DNA of 64,000 bases from Trachythela sp. YZ-2020. Lineage: Eukaryota; Cnidaria; Anthozoa; Malacalcyonacea; Clavulariidae. The notes beneath the pieces are model-generated. The model made no database searches, had not been told where the DNA came from, and worked only from the letters and a program-made list of their open reading frames with translations. Position 1 is the first letter of the stretch. Each line of letters starts with the position of its first letter. The stretch is from the NCBI GenBank assembly GCA_016169945.1, contig JADLSH010000285.1, positions 496,001 to 560,000 on the forward strand. The letters are read 5' to 3'. Shown one piece after another: positions 33,720 to 46,800 of the stretch. Made by a program: the position numbers and the translations under genes.

Positions 33720-35100
33720 CGTGGTCTTGCCGACAAGTCGATAATTTGTATTTTCCTTCTTGCATTAAACCGTACCATTTATCTTTAAAATTTATGACCC
33801 AAAATGATAATAGCTTGCGCAATCTTGTAAAATAGCCATTTACGACCTTCGAAACAGTGTTTCTCCTATACTTCAATATTTAGGAAATTCGACGAGCGAC
33901 ACTTGCCAGCCACGCACCAGAGCAATTTGCGTGGCGCGTGGAATTGCGTCACAGTGGGGACAAGAACATCAAAAGTTCCGACTCAAGTTCCACATCTGTT
34001 AATCTTTAATCTGTGGCGACACGTCAGGGCCTATTCCAATAAATTTTCAACAGTGCACATTTCGGAGAATGAGCAAGCTCCTATGTCGCATTCAATACTG
34101 CACATTTTCCAATTAATACTGCACACTAAAATAGGTCCTGCGACACATAATAACTTAATGACAAAATGAGGGAGGTCGATACTTATATTTATATCTTACG
34201 ACTCTTTTAATTATTAATCAATCCTTGTTCGCTTCATATGCAAAAATATGTTGACCGTTACCAGGCAGAGAACAGGGCGTGATAAAAGCTGCATTTGCTA
34301 ACAAATTCAGAGAAACCCCTTTGTCGATAGTTAGCACTGATTTTCTGAATGTTTTATCGCCAAGATAAAACATTCAGTAGATATGTGCGTCTTCCTCCAG
34401 GAATTGCAAAATAGAATGCAGCTATATTCACAGTCTCATATAAGTACCAGTAAACTGTTAAGAATATTTAGATCTATTTAAACTGATGAGGTATGCCCGC
34501 CATTTTCTTTACACTTGGATTGTGGGTGTGGGCTGTGGCAACCTTAATGAAACAGCTGCATTTGCCATTGGAAATAGATTAAAAGGACTTCTAGCTGTAT
34601 ATAATTATTTATGTATTACAAAACCTCCTACCGGTGCAGGTTTTTTCCTCTGACGCTTGCCTGGGTACGAGGTTGTGTATTACACTGTAAAACGTGTCCC
34701 GAAAACAAAACTTATCTATATAATTAATGATTTCAAGTGTTTTCATTTATTTTATTCGGAGACATGCACAGTAGTGTAGGACCTATCGTTTTGCACTGTA
34801 GCTTTTAATGTTGAAATTGAATATCAATATCGATATATATCATCATTATATCTCATCTCTTTGTCACTGCATGTTACTTTGATAACATGATCTTTGTAAA
34901 AATACGATTAAGTGTTGTGGATTAGCTCTATAATCTATATTCGAGCACAGTCATTTATTTTTGACATGCTATTGGGATTTTTAATATGATTTAATACTTT
35001 ATCATTTTGGACTTGGACTCGTACTTGGACAAGAATTCTTGGACTCGGACTTGAATGTATATTACTCGGACTTGGAGTTGTAAGTTGTGGGCTTGACTAC
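33720..35100. other. No gene recognised
   Basis: AT-rich. A perfect hairpin (CTGAATGTTTTATC / GATAAAACATTCAG) lies at about 34,332-34,376. Confidence 0.6.
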
Positions 35101-35104
35101 AACA

Positions 35105-36130
35105 CTGCATCGGTGACTCGTGACTGGATGGCACTATTGCTATGCTGTTAAAGTGTGATGCAAAATGGTTATTGAAAAGCCCATTGGCTGAATGAAATGC
35201 ACTTTGAATGTATAGAAATGAATTCTAGTATATAATCGATCATTTTGCTTCATTTTCTTTTAAAAATACAAACTTTATACTATAAGGAATAATTTTTTAT
35301 GAAACATACTAATTAGTAAGGATTTCCCTAGATTTTTCCTGCATCCGGACAAGTAAAATTGTCTGGCATTTGACAGAGTAAAATACTAAAGTAAAAAGTT
35401 AAGAAGATAGTTTTAACTACTAAATAACTTTTTCACGTTCGAGGTCTTTCCCATTGACAAGTAAAATGGTCTCGCGTTTGACAGAATAAAGCACTAAAGT
35501 CAGCATCGTTCATATATCATTGACGCGGGCAGGAAAGGGTTAAAGTAAAACTACGCCATAAAATTTGTCATACATTGTCATACATGCTCCTATATTACGG
35601 AGCTTTTATGAAGCACCTGCACGAAAGGAAAAGCTCGCTTGCTTTCCGTCTTCACAATAACTCTCTGCTCGTTCACTTTCCCCTGTATGGAAACTACGAA
35701 TGAGAGAAGGCATTAAATGTTCTGCGAACTACAATCAACTATTAAAAAGCGGCGATGTCAAAAGCTATCTAACTTCAAATATTTAGCAATATGCTCGCTC
35801 TGGCACGTAATTGCCATGAGCGCGTTGATTGCCGTCGTACTCGAAGTACAAATATATACACACAAGAGATCGTAATAAGCGGGACGACAATTCGACAGAA
35901 AATGCCAATTACAACGGTGGGCATGCGATTTACATCTAAGCACTAAGCTTATATAAGGCTAGCTAGCGCCATAGGGTCGATTATATTAGATTGAATCGAT
36001 TATATTCGACGATAGTGCAACGTATGAAACATACGTAAGGTCCCCATATTATTACTATGTTAAGCGGCCTGCTTCAGCCGTGCGCACCAGCTATACGATA
36101 TCGATTTTAGTCAGCCGATATATGGCCGTT
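35105..36130. repeat. Segmental duplication, left copy (3' flank of fibrinogen copy B)
   Basis: Matches about 42,295-43,330 in the same orientation (shared GGATGGCACTATTGCTATG, AAAAGCGGCGATGT, GGAAAAGCTCG and much between). Together with the gene homology it shows that copies B and C arose by tandem duplication of a unit of about 7 kb. Confidence 0.85.
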
Positions 36131-36992
36131 TAGGTGCATCCAATGCAGAGGAATAGGTGGGAATTTTGCCAGCGCTGGTCAACAAATTGCGGGCGCACGC
36201 AAAAAATTATTTCAAAATTTGTTAAAATGAGCAGAAACAAGTTTTCGAGTGTCTTTTTTGGCCGGAAAACAGTGGATTTATCAGTATTAAAATACTTTTC
36301 TACAAAGTTTATGACAAAATAAACAGGACGAAGGAAATTGGACTGAAATCAGAGAGTTATAAAGGATATTATTCTACGACGAAACATGAGCGAAATTTTA
36401 CTTTGTTCGAAGATGCTAAAATTAAAAAGTTAAACTTACGGTAGGTTTGAATTTAATTTTTTACACATTTTTCTATACAAAAATTACTGAAATAGTCTGA
36501 AATAAACATCTCCCAGAATTCCTGGCCGCCAAGCCGCCCTCAGGATTAACACCTGTGTGATTAACCATTTGACTTGTGGAATATTAGACAACTATTTTTT
36601 GTGTTTTGTTTTGGGAAAACACCATGTGCACGCATATCTATTAATGACAAAGCTCTGGATCCGTAAGGCAGGATCTTCATCAGTGTTAATATAATTATGT
36701 TTCACCATGCAAACGTAGAAGGAATCCATCAGTATTTATACTATTACCTGTGTATGAACGATATTTCAAAATGTAAGCCTCGCTTTCATTTCCCACAGAA
36801 AATGATTTATAAACTGCATATGCTATCTCGTTTTCAAAGGTTTCGAGATCAACTCTCAGTACATTCTGCCCGCTGATTGACAGACGATGGATCTTGTCTA
36901 AACCTAACCAGTATTCACCAGTCAAATCGCCAAACCCCACTTTGTATTCAGACCACTTTCTATAAAAATCAACTGATCCATCTACAGTACTG

Positions 36993-37190
36993 CCTAGAAG
37001 TAAGTTAACACAAATACGCGGGTAACCGCGGGCCACACGCGGTTTGACCGCAGGTGCCCCGCGGTCTGCCCGGAGACCGCCCGCGGTCTGCCCGGAGGTT
37101 GCCCGGGGTTTCCCCGGGGGCTGCACGCGGGCCGCCCGCGGTTGTGTGGGCGTGTTGAGGTTTGACCGTAACTCACGGCGGAACACGAAA
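36993..37190. repeat. GC-rich low-complexity patch
   Basis: CCGCGGTCTGCCCGG-type units, extremely GC-rich for this window, at the left junction of the insert in copy B. It extends the fibrinogen reading frame by chance. Confidence 0.7.
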
Positions 37191-37525
37191 ACAGTACGAC
37201 TTGCGAACTCGGAATTTTACGTGGGCAAATTAGTATTTAGAAGTCAGAATATCACACGATATAATTTGGCAGTTTAATTTCCAACTTTGTCATTGGCATT
37301 ACAATTTCATGTAAATTGCAACCAGCCTAATAATTTAGTAAATGTTTATAAAGCTTAATTAATAGTGTGTTTTGACGAAGCAAGTCTTTTAACGTAGCTA
37401 ACGTATTGCACAATTTTACCACACAAATCGCTTATTGAACACAAACACAAAAACTCAAACCAAATCTCCCAATAACTGGTCTGTAAATTTGGTAAAAAAA
37501 TTCTGGAATGCTGTCTGGGTCAATG

Positions 37526-39522
37526 TACCCTGGGTACCAGAGCCTCTTATGAAGTGAGGACACGACGAGGAGGCTCTGGTCACGCGAGCCTCCAACCTCA
37601 CTTTGGTGAGTTCAATATTTGAACTCCGTTTGTGATTGGTCTAAATTTATGCGAGTCCTTTCATTGGTTAACCGACGCGATCCGGTTTGTCTATTACAAA
37701 AACCGGTTTTCTCTTTAATGTATCAAATGTTTTATTCTAATTTAATAAATATGGATGTTGAATTCTCTCAGGCGATTCGAAAATCAATTAGTTTTTCTAA
37801 AGCGCACGTTGTTCCAAAATGGTACGCATTTATTGTATTGTATTTGTGTTGTATTTATAGCTTTCGATTTCGACACTAATGCCTGTCGTACTGTATTTAT
37901 ACATAATATTTGATACATGTATTGTCCCTATTTAATACTCGACTAATCAAGTTTTATACCAAAGAATATTCAGCAGATTTACTGTTTTAACTGTCTATTT
38001 GTAATTTCTAACGTAAATTCGCGTACTTAAAATGATTTAAATAATATCATAGCTACCTCGAAATCCTTTGTTTCGCGAGGAATGATTAGTCCCTCATCTT
38101 TATGCATAACCTCTTATATTGATGTTCAATTAAATATTTAATATCCCAATAGTCATTAGTATGAAAAAGACACGCGCCTTTTCATTTCAACTTATTCAAT
38201 CGAATGAAACCGTTTTATTGTCTCGGTAGCTATGATATTACAAACTGATAGCATGGCATTACAGTTGATTAGTGATGAAATGTCACTCGGACGTGTCGAT
38301 AATCGACATTGAATTTAACCCATTGAGCCGCAATGAGAATTATTTCCATAGTAGGTGCACGATTTTTTAGTTCAGAAGCGATGGAAGCATCTGTAATGTT
38401 TATTACATTATGAGGTGTAGAATTGGCCAGAATAGATGGGTTTCTTCGACTGCAAAGTCCTTTAAATTCATTGACAACATCCTTCTCAATTTTACACATG
38501 ATCATGTCTTTAAGATCTTTTGAGTCCCATACGGCATTTGCAATGGAAACACGTTCATTGTTAGCAACACCTCTTATTATCTTGGCATCTAACTCTTGAG
38601 TTTAGTTTTGCGCTGCTGTGTAGACGGATAGTCTATTGTCACCTACATTATAAACAAAAGCTCAATATTTAAAATTTGTTCAAGTATTGTACAATGTACA
38701 ACTTTACTTTTATGCTAAAGCTCTTTTGATAGTTTTTACAGGTAAATTATAGTATTTGTATTTTTTTAAAACTTACCTCTACCTTAGTTTTGGAACGATT
38801 CATAACTCTGGGTTGGGAATTCACAAACAAATCGTCGTGACTCGGAAGTTCTGTTAAAAACATAGGCGTTGGCTGTAAAATATTTCGTCGAACTTCTGTT
38901 TCACACGCTTTTCTTTTCACGGGCTTTTCATTTTTTGGCGAATCTAAAAACTTGCACCTTTTAAAGCGTTCACCAGAGTTCTCTTTGTCATTTACTATAA
39001 AGTATAAATGTTCTTTGCTCTTTAGCAGTTCTCTCAGCCGTTTCTTTAAATCTAACAAGATCGGCTGTTGCCTTTTCCAACCTTTCGAGGTTCCTCTTGC
39101 AGTTCAAACATATCGTAGAAGAGGTGCCATCCTTCGACACAGAAGTTTGGAGAATACACGACAACCTTTCAGCAAGTTTATCCCGAACTGATTTGGCGCC
39201 TTCAAAAATGTTTAGCTTCCCTCTGCCAGAAATAGGTATATTGATACCACAAATTCGACAGAAGTGGTTTATGTTGTTATTTTGCTTATTAATAACTTCT
39301 TTTACTGGGGTGTTTTCCATAGACATATTTAATATAGTTTATACGCTCGATCGCTTTTCAGACACGCCATCGAGGCGCCATCATGTCAACACTAGAAATT
39401 AGAAAACCGGTTTTTCTCTGACGTCATATCTGTAGTAAACACCAAAGTGAGGTTGGAGGCTCGCGTGACCAGAGCCTCCTCGTCGTGTCCTCACTTCATA
39501 AGAGGCTCTGGTACCCAGGGTA
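37526..39522 (-). mobile_element. MULE-like transposon (83-bp inverted ends, 9-bp target duplication)
   Basis: The ends TACCCTGGGTACCAGAGCCT... are inverted over 83 bp (37,526-37,608 and 39,440-39,522). GGGTCAATG flanks both sides (37,517-37,525 and 39,523-39,531). Nine-base duplications are characteristic of Mutator-like elements. No transposase is present; instead it carries a zinc-finger-like gene, so it is non-autonomous and possibly of the gene-capturing (Pack-MULE-like) kind. Confidence 0.85.
38269..39326 (-). CDS. Zinc-finger-like gene carried by the MULE
   Basis: The start MSMENTPVKE leads to a C-x2-C ... C-x2-C module (CRICGINIP ... ICLNCKRN, about residues 22-80) resembling a ZAD-type finger, then a helical stretch. 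A frameshift or alternative frame near 39,055 continues as KKRLRELLKSKEHLYF to a clear donor GTAAGT near 38,783. A second exon (about 38,640-38,269) reads ANAVWDSKDLKDMI and CKIEKDVVNEFKGLCSRR. I do not recognise it as a transposase. It may be a captured host gene or a family-specific accessory protein. Confidence 0.5.
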
Positions 39523-40589
39523 GGGTCAATGGAATACTGTTTGGCAAAGTTCTGATATAGACGGACATGCAAAAGTAATGCAGCTTGTTTCACAACGCAA
39601 TGTAAGCTGACTCTTGAAGAAATAATTCTTACAATATTGACATATACCTGTTATGTAGACAGTCAATTAAAATATTTGTAAATAGACTGACAGACAATAT
39701 TATGTTTGTTTGAGTGAGCAAGCGTAGTAGCGGCGTATATATATGATTGAGTACGTATCTCAGCCGTTTACTGTAATTTGTATAGCTTGAAAATGCGAGG
39801 TAGATACTGTATATAGTATTGCAGACGATGACATATGGTAGTTCAATAAACACTGCTAAGAATGGCTGCCGCACGTAATACAAATACGGAAGTTGTTATT
39901 CGGGCATAGTTAAATTCTCTATTAACTATGATTCGGGTTAGCGTATACGTAGCGTAAGGATATATAATTGTGAGTATTGTCTATCTCCATATGATATGTT
40001 CTATATATCACTGCGAGTTACAATTCAGAGTAATCAACGATAATATATATGGCAAATATTCATACCTCTAGACTTGCTTTTAACTATTGAAGCGATGATG
40101 TCATATACAATAACACATATCTTTTCCGGAGGCTAGTCCCCAATTCGAAAAACTCGTTAAAGAAATTCTAGTCCCCAATGCAGAGATATTCGATCCGTAA
40201 ATCTCTCAGTGATATACTGATGCGTTCGGAATAAATACAAACTTAAAGCTATCTATTCACCGGCGTTGCCCGGCGCGCTAATGAGTATTTTGGTATTTCC
40301 GGGACGTGGGATGAGAACTTGTAAACAGTATGCAGATTACTAAACGAAAATTTGTCAGTATAATTGAAAGAACATGCACGGTGTATTTTTCAACGGGATT
40401 TGCTAGCAAAATCAAAGCAAACATTGTGCGAACACGTCGCTGGAAAATGGTCCAGCCCCTCCCTGGAGTGGACGTCATATTACAACAAACATCAAAAGCT
40501 CCCAGGCCGTCCGGGTCTATGGTATAGAGACCTGATGTTTTTTCCCTGATTTGTATAAAGCGTTACAAGTTTTTGCTGGAGAAAAAAAG

Positions 40590-40895
40590 TAAATTAATAA
40601 AACTTTACTGACTTCAACTTAATCTAAACCTAGCCTCAACCAACCCTCACCATAACTTCAACCATAATTTCAACCTAACTTCAACTTAACCTCAACTTAA
40701 CCTCAAACTATCCTTAAGCTAACCACATCTTAACCTCAACCTAACCACAACTTAACCTCAACCCAATTTCATGTAACTTAACCACAACATAACCTGAACC
40801 TTACCTCGAACTATTCTCAACCTAACCTCAACCTAACTTTAATCTAATCTCAACATTTAACCTCAACATAACCTCGACCTAACTTCAAACGTCTC
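40590..40895. repeat. CCTAACCTCAACTTAA-type intronic repeat
   Basis: Degenerate short tandem repeats of AACCTCAACCTA type in the intron of copy B; shorter versions are in copies A (1,180-1,270) and C (44,975-45,085). They resemble telomere-like repeats only superficially. Confidence 0.75.
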
Positions 40896-41332
40896 TTGTG
40901 TCTATTAAGATAAATTCGTTTCATGCAAGTCATCTTACCATATTTTACTGGTTCTTGTTTTTGTATTTTCTGCAATTGAAAATACATTTAGGTATTTAGA
41001 AATTTGATATGTTATACGAATAAATATAACGCTCTTACCAACACTTGTCATTCTATTTAAAAAAAAAGCATAACAATCTATTGCATAACTATATATATAC
41101 CTTAATTTCCAGCCGTTCATAATAATCGTAGTTTTTATCAGCCAGTAAATTTTGAGGTTTCGTAGTTTTTGTGGCGTTGTTGAGTTGACAATTTTTGGAA
41201 TCTGGCTGATTTTTTTTTCCTTTGTAATTAATTGATTTACACACACAAGATTTTCTGAGACAGTATATAGAGCGCACTCCAAGTCATCCAATGTATCATG
41301 CTCAATGATTACATTATCACTTAGGCGTTGAC

Positions 41333-43815
41333 CTGCAGAAAATGTAAAGAAACATACAAGCTAGTATACACTCGGTAGAACAAGGTTATATTTCGTCTCA
41401 GTAGCATCATGTGAAGAATGAATTATGTTTGATTCCACCAAATACCATGCATGTTTTCTATGTGTGCCCATGCAGGTTTCCTCATTTATATTGACACTGC
41501 CCATTTGAAATCTACAGCCTCGGAAATATCATTTCATCACTTTGGGGCAAGATTTAAGAGCAATGTCACAAGAATTCTTTCCAAAATATTTGGTCGAACG
41601 AAGAGCTGCTGACCACCAAACCTACCGATCGTATGTACGCAAACGAATCATTATTTACTGCGAACAGTGAGGAAGAGAAAAAATGCCTAATTAATATCTT
41701 AAACATTCAGTTGTAGAGTACTACCTATATACACTGGACCCCCACGTCTGAGGTATCTTTTGAGGTAGTTCAGACGTACACAAACCAATTATAGGCAGCT
41801 TATTGTAGAGTACTACATACACTAGACTTTATACCCAAGATATATATCTATATCTTACAAGCTTTGTTGGTGACAAAATTCCAGACCTTGCAACCATTCC
41901 TTGTCCTTTGAATTCGCATGCCGCAGTACTGCATTAGGACAGCCACAATTAAAACCTCGAGCCCTAAAGGCTGGAGCATTTCGTTTTTTCTTAACGTCGT
42001 TGACAATTATAATATATCTCAAAAACGAACAGTTGTTGACAAAATGTCGCTTTTGACTATAGCCCCATACCCGTTCCGTAAAGCCGACATGCATGCAAAT
42101 AAACTTCAGATTTCCAGGCATAATAACTTTGCATAACACTTAACATAACGCTAATAGTGTCATCCAGCTACGATCCAGTCAGTGATTGCAATGTACCATT
42201 GCCTTTTCATTGTATTCTACATGCCATCCAGTCACTGATTGTTTTGACATAGTTGTGACGTTGACGTTGTTCAACTGGACTTTTCTAAAACAATGAAACT
42301 GGATGGCACTATTGCTATGTTATTAAAGTGTTATGCATTTTGCATAAAAACGCCAATTGAAAAGCACATTGGCTGAATGAAATGCACTTTGAAAGTATGG
42401 AAATGAGTTAAAGTTTATAATCAATTATCTTGCCTCATTTTCTTTTAACAACCGAAACTTTATACTAAGGAATCATTTTATATGAAATGTTGAACTAAAT
42501 TGTAAGGATTTTCCTAGGTTTTCGGATTTTCCTCGCATTCGGACAAGAAAACACGTTCCAGGACCTTCCCATTGACAAGTAAAATTGTCTCGCGTTTGAC
42601 AGAATAAAGTACTAAAGAGTAAACTCAGTATCGTTCATATATCATTGATACGGGCAGGAAAGGATTAAAGTAAAACTACGCCATCAAATTTGCAAACATC
42701 AAATAAATGTTTATTTTCATATTTTACAAGCATAATAATAATAATGTTACATTGTCTATACATACATGCTCCTATATTGCGGAGCTTTAAAAACTAATTA
42801 CATGAAGCATCTTGCACGAAAGGAAAAGCTCGATTGCTTTCCGTCTTCACAACAACTCTCTGCGCGCTCACTTTCCCCTACATGGAAACTTCATGTAAGC
42901 ATCTACGAATGAGAGAAGGCATTAAATGTTCTGCAAACTACAAATCTAAAATCAACTATTAAAAAGCGGCGATGTGAAAAGCTATCTAAATTCAAATATT
43001 TGGCGATATGCTCTGGAGCGTAATTGCCATGAGCGCGTTGATTTCCGTCGTGCTCGAAGTACAAATATACTCCCACAAGAGATCGTAATAAGTGTTTTTA
43101 CAGGACGGCAACTCAACAGCAAATGCCAATTACGATGGTGGACATATTATTTATATCTAAGCGCTAAGCTTATATAAGGCTAGCGCCATACCGTCGAATT
43201 CAATTCGTTCAATTAGATTGAATTATATTCGACGACAGTGCAACGTATGAAACAGACCTATGGTCCCTATTATTACTATGTTAAAACGGCTTCAGCCGGG
43301 CGCACAAGCTACGATTTTAGTCGGAAGATTTATGGTTTCGGTGCATGGTATTTAACGAAGCCAATGCAAAGGTATAAGAATAATGTGCCCACAGATCACA
43401 ACACTGACTGTTTCTCGTTTTAACATGCATCTAAAGCATAAATGGACTGACTAAAATTATAGCGTGTACGCTCGGGCTTGGTCGTGGCGGAAATTTCGGT
43501 GAGGAGGGGGCAACTTCCCACCTTCACGTAAAATAAACAAATAGTCGGAAATTTTTAGCTGAAAAAGCTTTTGAGTGTAAATGGAGGGTTTGTTGGAACT
43601 TTAGAAGGTTTTGTCGAAAATGTTGGAGGAAAAAGTGAAATCCCGTCACTCTTTAGTGGATAATATGGTGCAACGATCTATCGAAGATAATTATGCAAAA
43701 ATCTATAAGTAAATAATCAAATATTCTAAATATAGTCACCAGCTGTAATCATTACTTATTTCTTTGACAACAATTTTACGAGGATTTAAAAATGTTTTAT
43801 AACTATAGCAGCGTT
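41333..43815. repeat. Flank between copies B and C, including the right segmental duplication
   Basis: Bases about 42,295-43,330 duplicate 35,105-36,130. Short frames in 41,855-43,423 are not conserved between the two copies and I do not support them as genes. Confidence 0.75.
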
Positions 43816-46800
43816 TTAAATATCATCAGGGCCGACTTTCATTTCGGCGACTTTATAAGAATAATAGCATCCTTTAAAATGATACCAGAGGATACCTTTC
43901 CATTTCTGATTGTGAGTACCTCCAAGGTATTCACCATTCAAGTGTGCTGTACTATTCTTCCGAATCCACCAGGCACCATGCAGGTCCCGAGCACAGTTGC
44001 CCGACGTCCAGTCATTGTCTACATCTTGAGTGGTGAATTTCAACCCATTGTTATACCGTAAAGAATCACCTGCTGTCCCTGTGAAAGAAATATTCAACAA
44101 AAAATTAACAAACTCATTAATAGTTAATGAATATTTTATATTTCAGCCAAGAATATTTTAGGAATAAACTTTTTAACGTCGTTTCAATATTTGCAGTGCG
44201 ATTATATTACGTGAGAAGACAGTCTCAGTCGTCTCTAAATTAAGGACACACCAGGAAATCTCCCAGCATTCCAAGGAGCAAAGCAACCCTCGGAAATAGC
44301 ACCTGTCTGATTAACCATTTGGTTTGTGAAATATTTAGATAACTATTCATTATAAGTGTTTTGCCTTTTGGAAACACCAGGTATATCTATTATTGACAAA
44401 CTGGTGATCCGTAAGCTAGGATCTTCATGAGTGCAAATATAACTGTGTTTCACCAGGCAAACATACCGGGAGCCTATAAGTGCCTATTATTACCACATGA
44501 ACAATATTTCAAAATGTTAGCGTCGCTTTCATTTCCCAAAACGATTCTTACCCGTGTATGAAGTAGCATTGAAGTTTAAACGATAACCATCGCTCTCGTT
44601 TGCCACAGTAACTGCTTTATACTCTGCATATCCGCTCTCATTTTCAAAGGTTTCGAGATCAACTCTGAGTACATTTTGTCCACTTGATGACAGACGATAA
44701 ATTTTCTCTAGACCCAGCCAGCATTCATCACTGAAATTTCCAAATCCCACTTTATAATCAGTCCAGTTTCTGTAGAAGTCAACTGATCCAACTACCCGTC
44801 GCTGCAAAATAGTCCAGCCCCTTCCTGGAGTGGACTTCATATCACACCTGACTTGGAACGCTCCCAGACCGTCCGGGTCGATTGTATAAACGCCACAGGT
44901 GGTTTTGCCTGATTTGTATAAAGCATCGCAGCTTTTTGCTAGATAAAAAGTAGATCAATAAATCTTGACAAACTTCAACCTAACCTCAACTTAACTTTGG
45001 CCTAACCTCTACTTAAACCCCAACCCTACTTCAACCTAACCTGAACATAACCTCACCCTAACTTCGGCCTCAGCTTAACCTCAACCACTAACAAAACACT
45101 GGTCAAAATACAGAAAGGTCGTATAAACGAAAAATCTCTTCGCGACAAAAATATGTGACGGCTTAAATAGGTCGGGGGTTCAGAGATCGTCCAGGGAAGC
45201 ATGGGTGGCAGATGAGGTTAGCACGCTGCCCCTTACCTCTGCGTTAAGCCGGCTATACAGCAGGTCGAGGGCACGGATTTAGTCAGGTGGGGCAACGTCA
45301 GTGTCTTTGATAAACTCATGTAAGTTGAGATTGGTTGGTTCTCTCCTGTTCTTCGAGGGTTTTTCTCCGGGTACTCTTGTTTTCCTCCCTCGCTAAAAAC
45401 TAACCCTTAGGCACCAACCACCTCGGAATTTTTGCCAATTGGGTTGCAGAACCTGTTAAGGTTTCCGTCCACCTCAGAATGGTAAAAACAATAAACTAAA
45501 GTAAGCCGCGGCTTATTAGTGTTGCGAATTCATTGTATAAACGGTTTCGCGACAAAATTTTATATCACAAAATGATGTTCAACACCGAATGCAGACTTAA
45601 CGAAAAACTAAAGTAAGAAAACTAGAAAACGGAAAACATATATATATTTCTTTTGCGCTGCTCATACGAGTGTTATCACATATAATATTTTACGTGTGCT
45701 ATCACGCAATAGTATTTTATGCGTATTATCACGCAACATATCACTTATAATATTTTTAACAATACCATATCAAAGCTCCGTTGGCGACCTAAACAAGCCA
45801 TTTCTTGATCGCGGTTTATTTTCGCTCGAATAAACGGCTTAATTTAGCTTGTTTATAAAACTTATGCTACACAATTCATGACTTTGGATATCGATAACTC
45901 ACATCTATATGCGCCTTCAAACAAGATAATTAAACTTTATTATTATATTGCTTAAATATGTTTGTTATTTCAATTTTTGCACCGCAGAGATGGATCTGTA
46001 TTAGAGAGTTTTCCGTATTAGAGATGTTCCAATTAGAAAGGTGTTCGTATTAGAGAGGTGTCCTTGTCAGAGAGGTATCCGTATTAGAGAGGTGTCCGTG
46101 TTAGAGAGGTGTCCGTATTAGAAAGGTGTTCATATCAGAGAGGTGTTCGGATAAAAGAGCTGTCCGTATTAAAGAGATGTCCGTATTAGACAGGTGTTCG
46201 TATTAGAGAGATGTTCGTATTCGAGAGGTGTTCGTATTAGAGATCGAGGTGTCCGTATTAGAGAGTTGGCCGTATTAGAGAGGTGCTCGTATTGGAGAGG
46301 TGTCGGTATTAGAGAGATGTTCGTAATAAAGAGGTGCTCGTATTAGAGAGGTGTTCATATAATTTGACTATTCCTCAGCTTTAGCAGTCGCGCCCAATCC
46401 CTTCGTCATTTTCAGCTTGGCTTATAGAATTTAATAGGACCTTTCAAATCATCATAATGGTCGACATTCTAAAATTTTGAACTTTACTATTACTTTTCGA
46501 TATAACAGAATATCGGAAGGTTTTTGTAGAAGGAAATTTCGCAAGCAAGGGCGCTGGTTTAGTTCATGCTGGAGGGACTATAGTTGCAAGTGTTCCTGGT
46601 TAGCTCTAGAAAATGAATGTTTTTGGTTCGAACATTACATCTACAAAAACCTTTTAATATCAAATCAAATCATCATACCATGTGCGGTTGTTGTGATTGG
46701 AAATAGCACCGTTGTGGTTTCGTCTGCTTTGTTTGTCGTGGTTTCACCTGGCTGTTCTGTTGTTGTTGGATCTTGCTCATTCGCTGTTGTAGTTGGAACT

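Larger units (their letters stand above)
36748..41332 (-). pseudogene. Fibrinogen-related gene copy B, pseudogene split by an insertion
   Basis: The PAN exon (41,332-41,101) has a frameshift near 41,265. The first fibrinogen exon is cut in two: its start at about 40,570-40,435 (GRGWTIFQR) and its remainder at about 36,990-36,748 (DGSVDFYRKWSEYKVGFG, EYWLGLDKIHRL). About 3.45 kb of foreign DNA separates them. The Thr-rich linker exon is not found, and the last fibrinogen exon is missing from the 3' side, where the intron sequence instead joins the downstream flank. Copies A and C have all of these, so B is dead. Confidence 0.88.

Noticed and set aside
41855..43423. ORFs of 60-94 aa between fibrinogen copies B and C
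   Set aside because: Not preserved in the duplicated flank at 35.1-36.1 kb.
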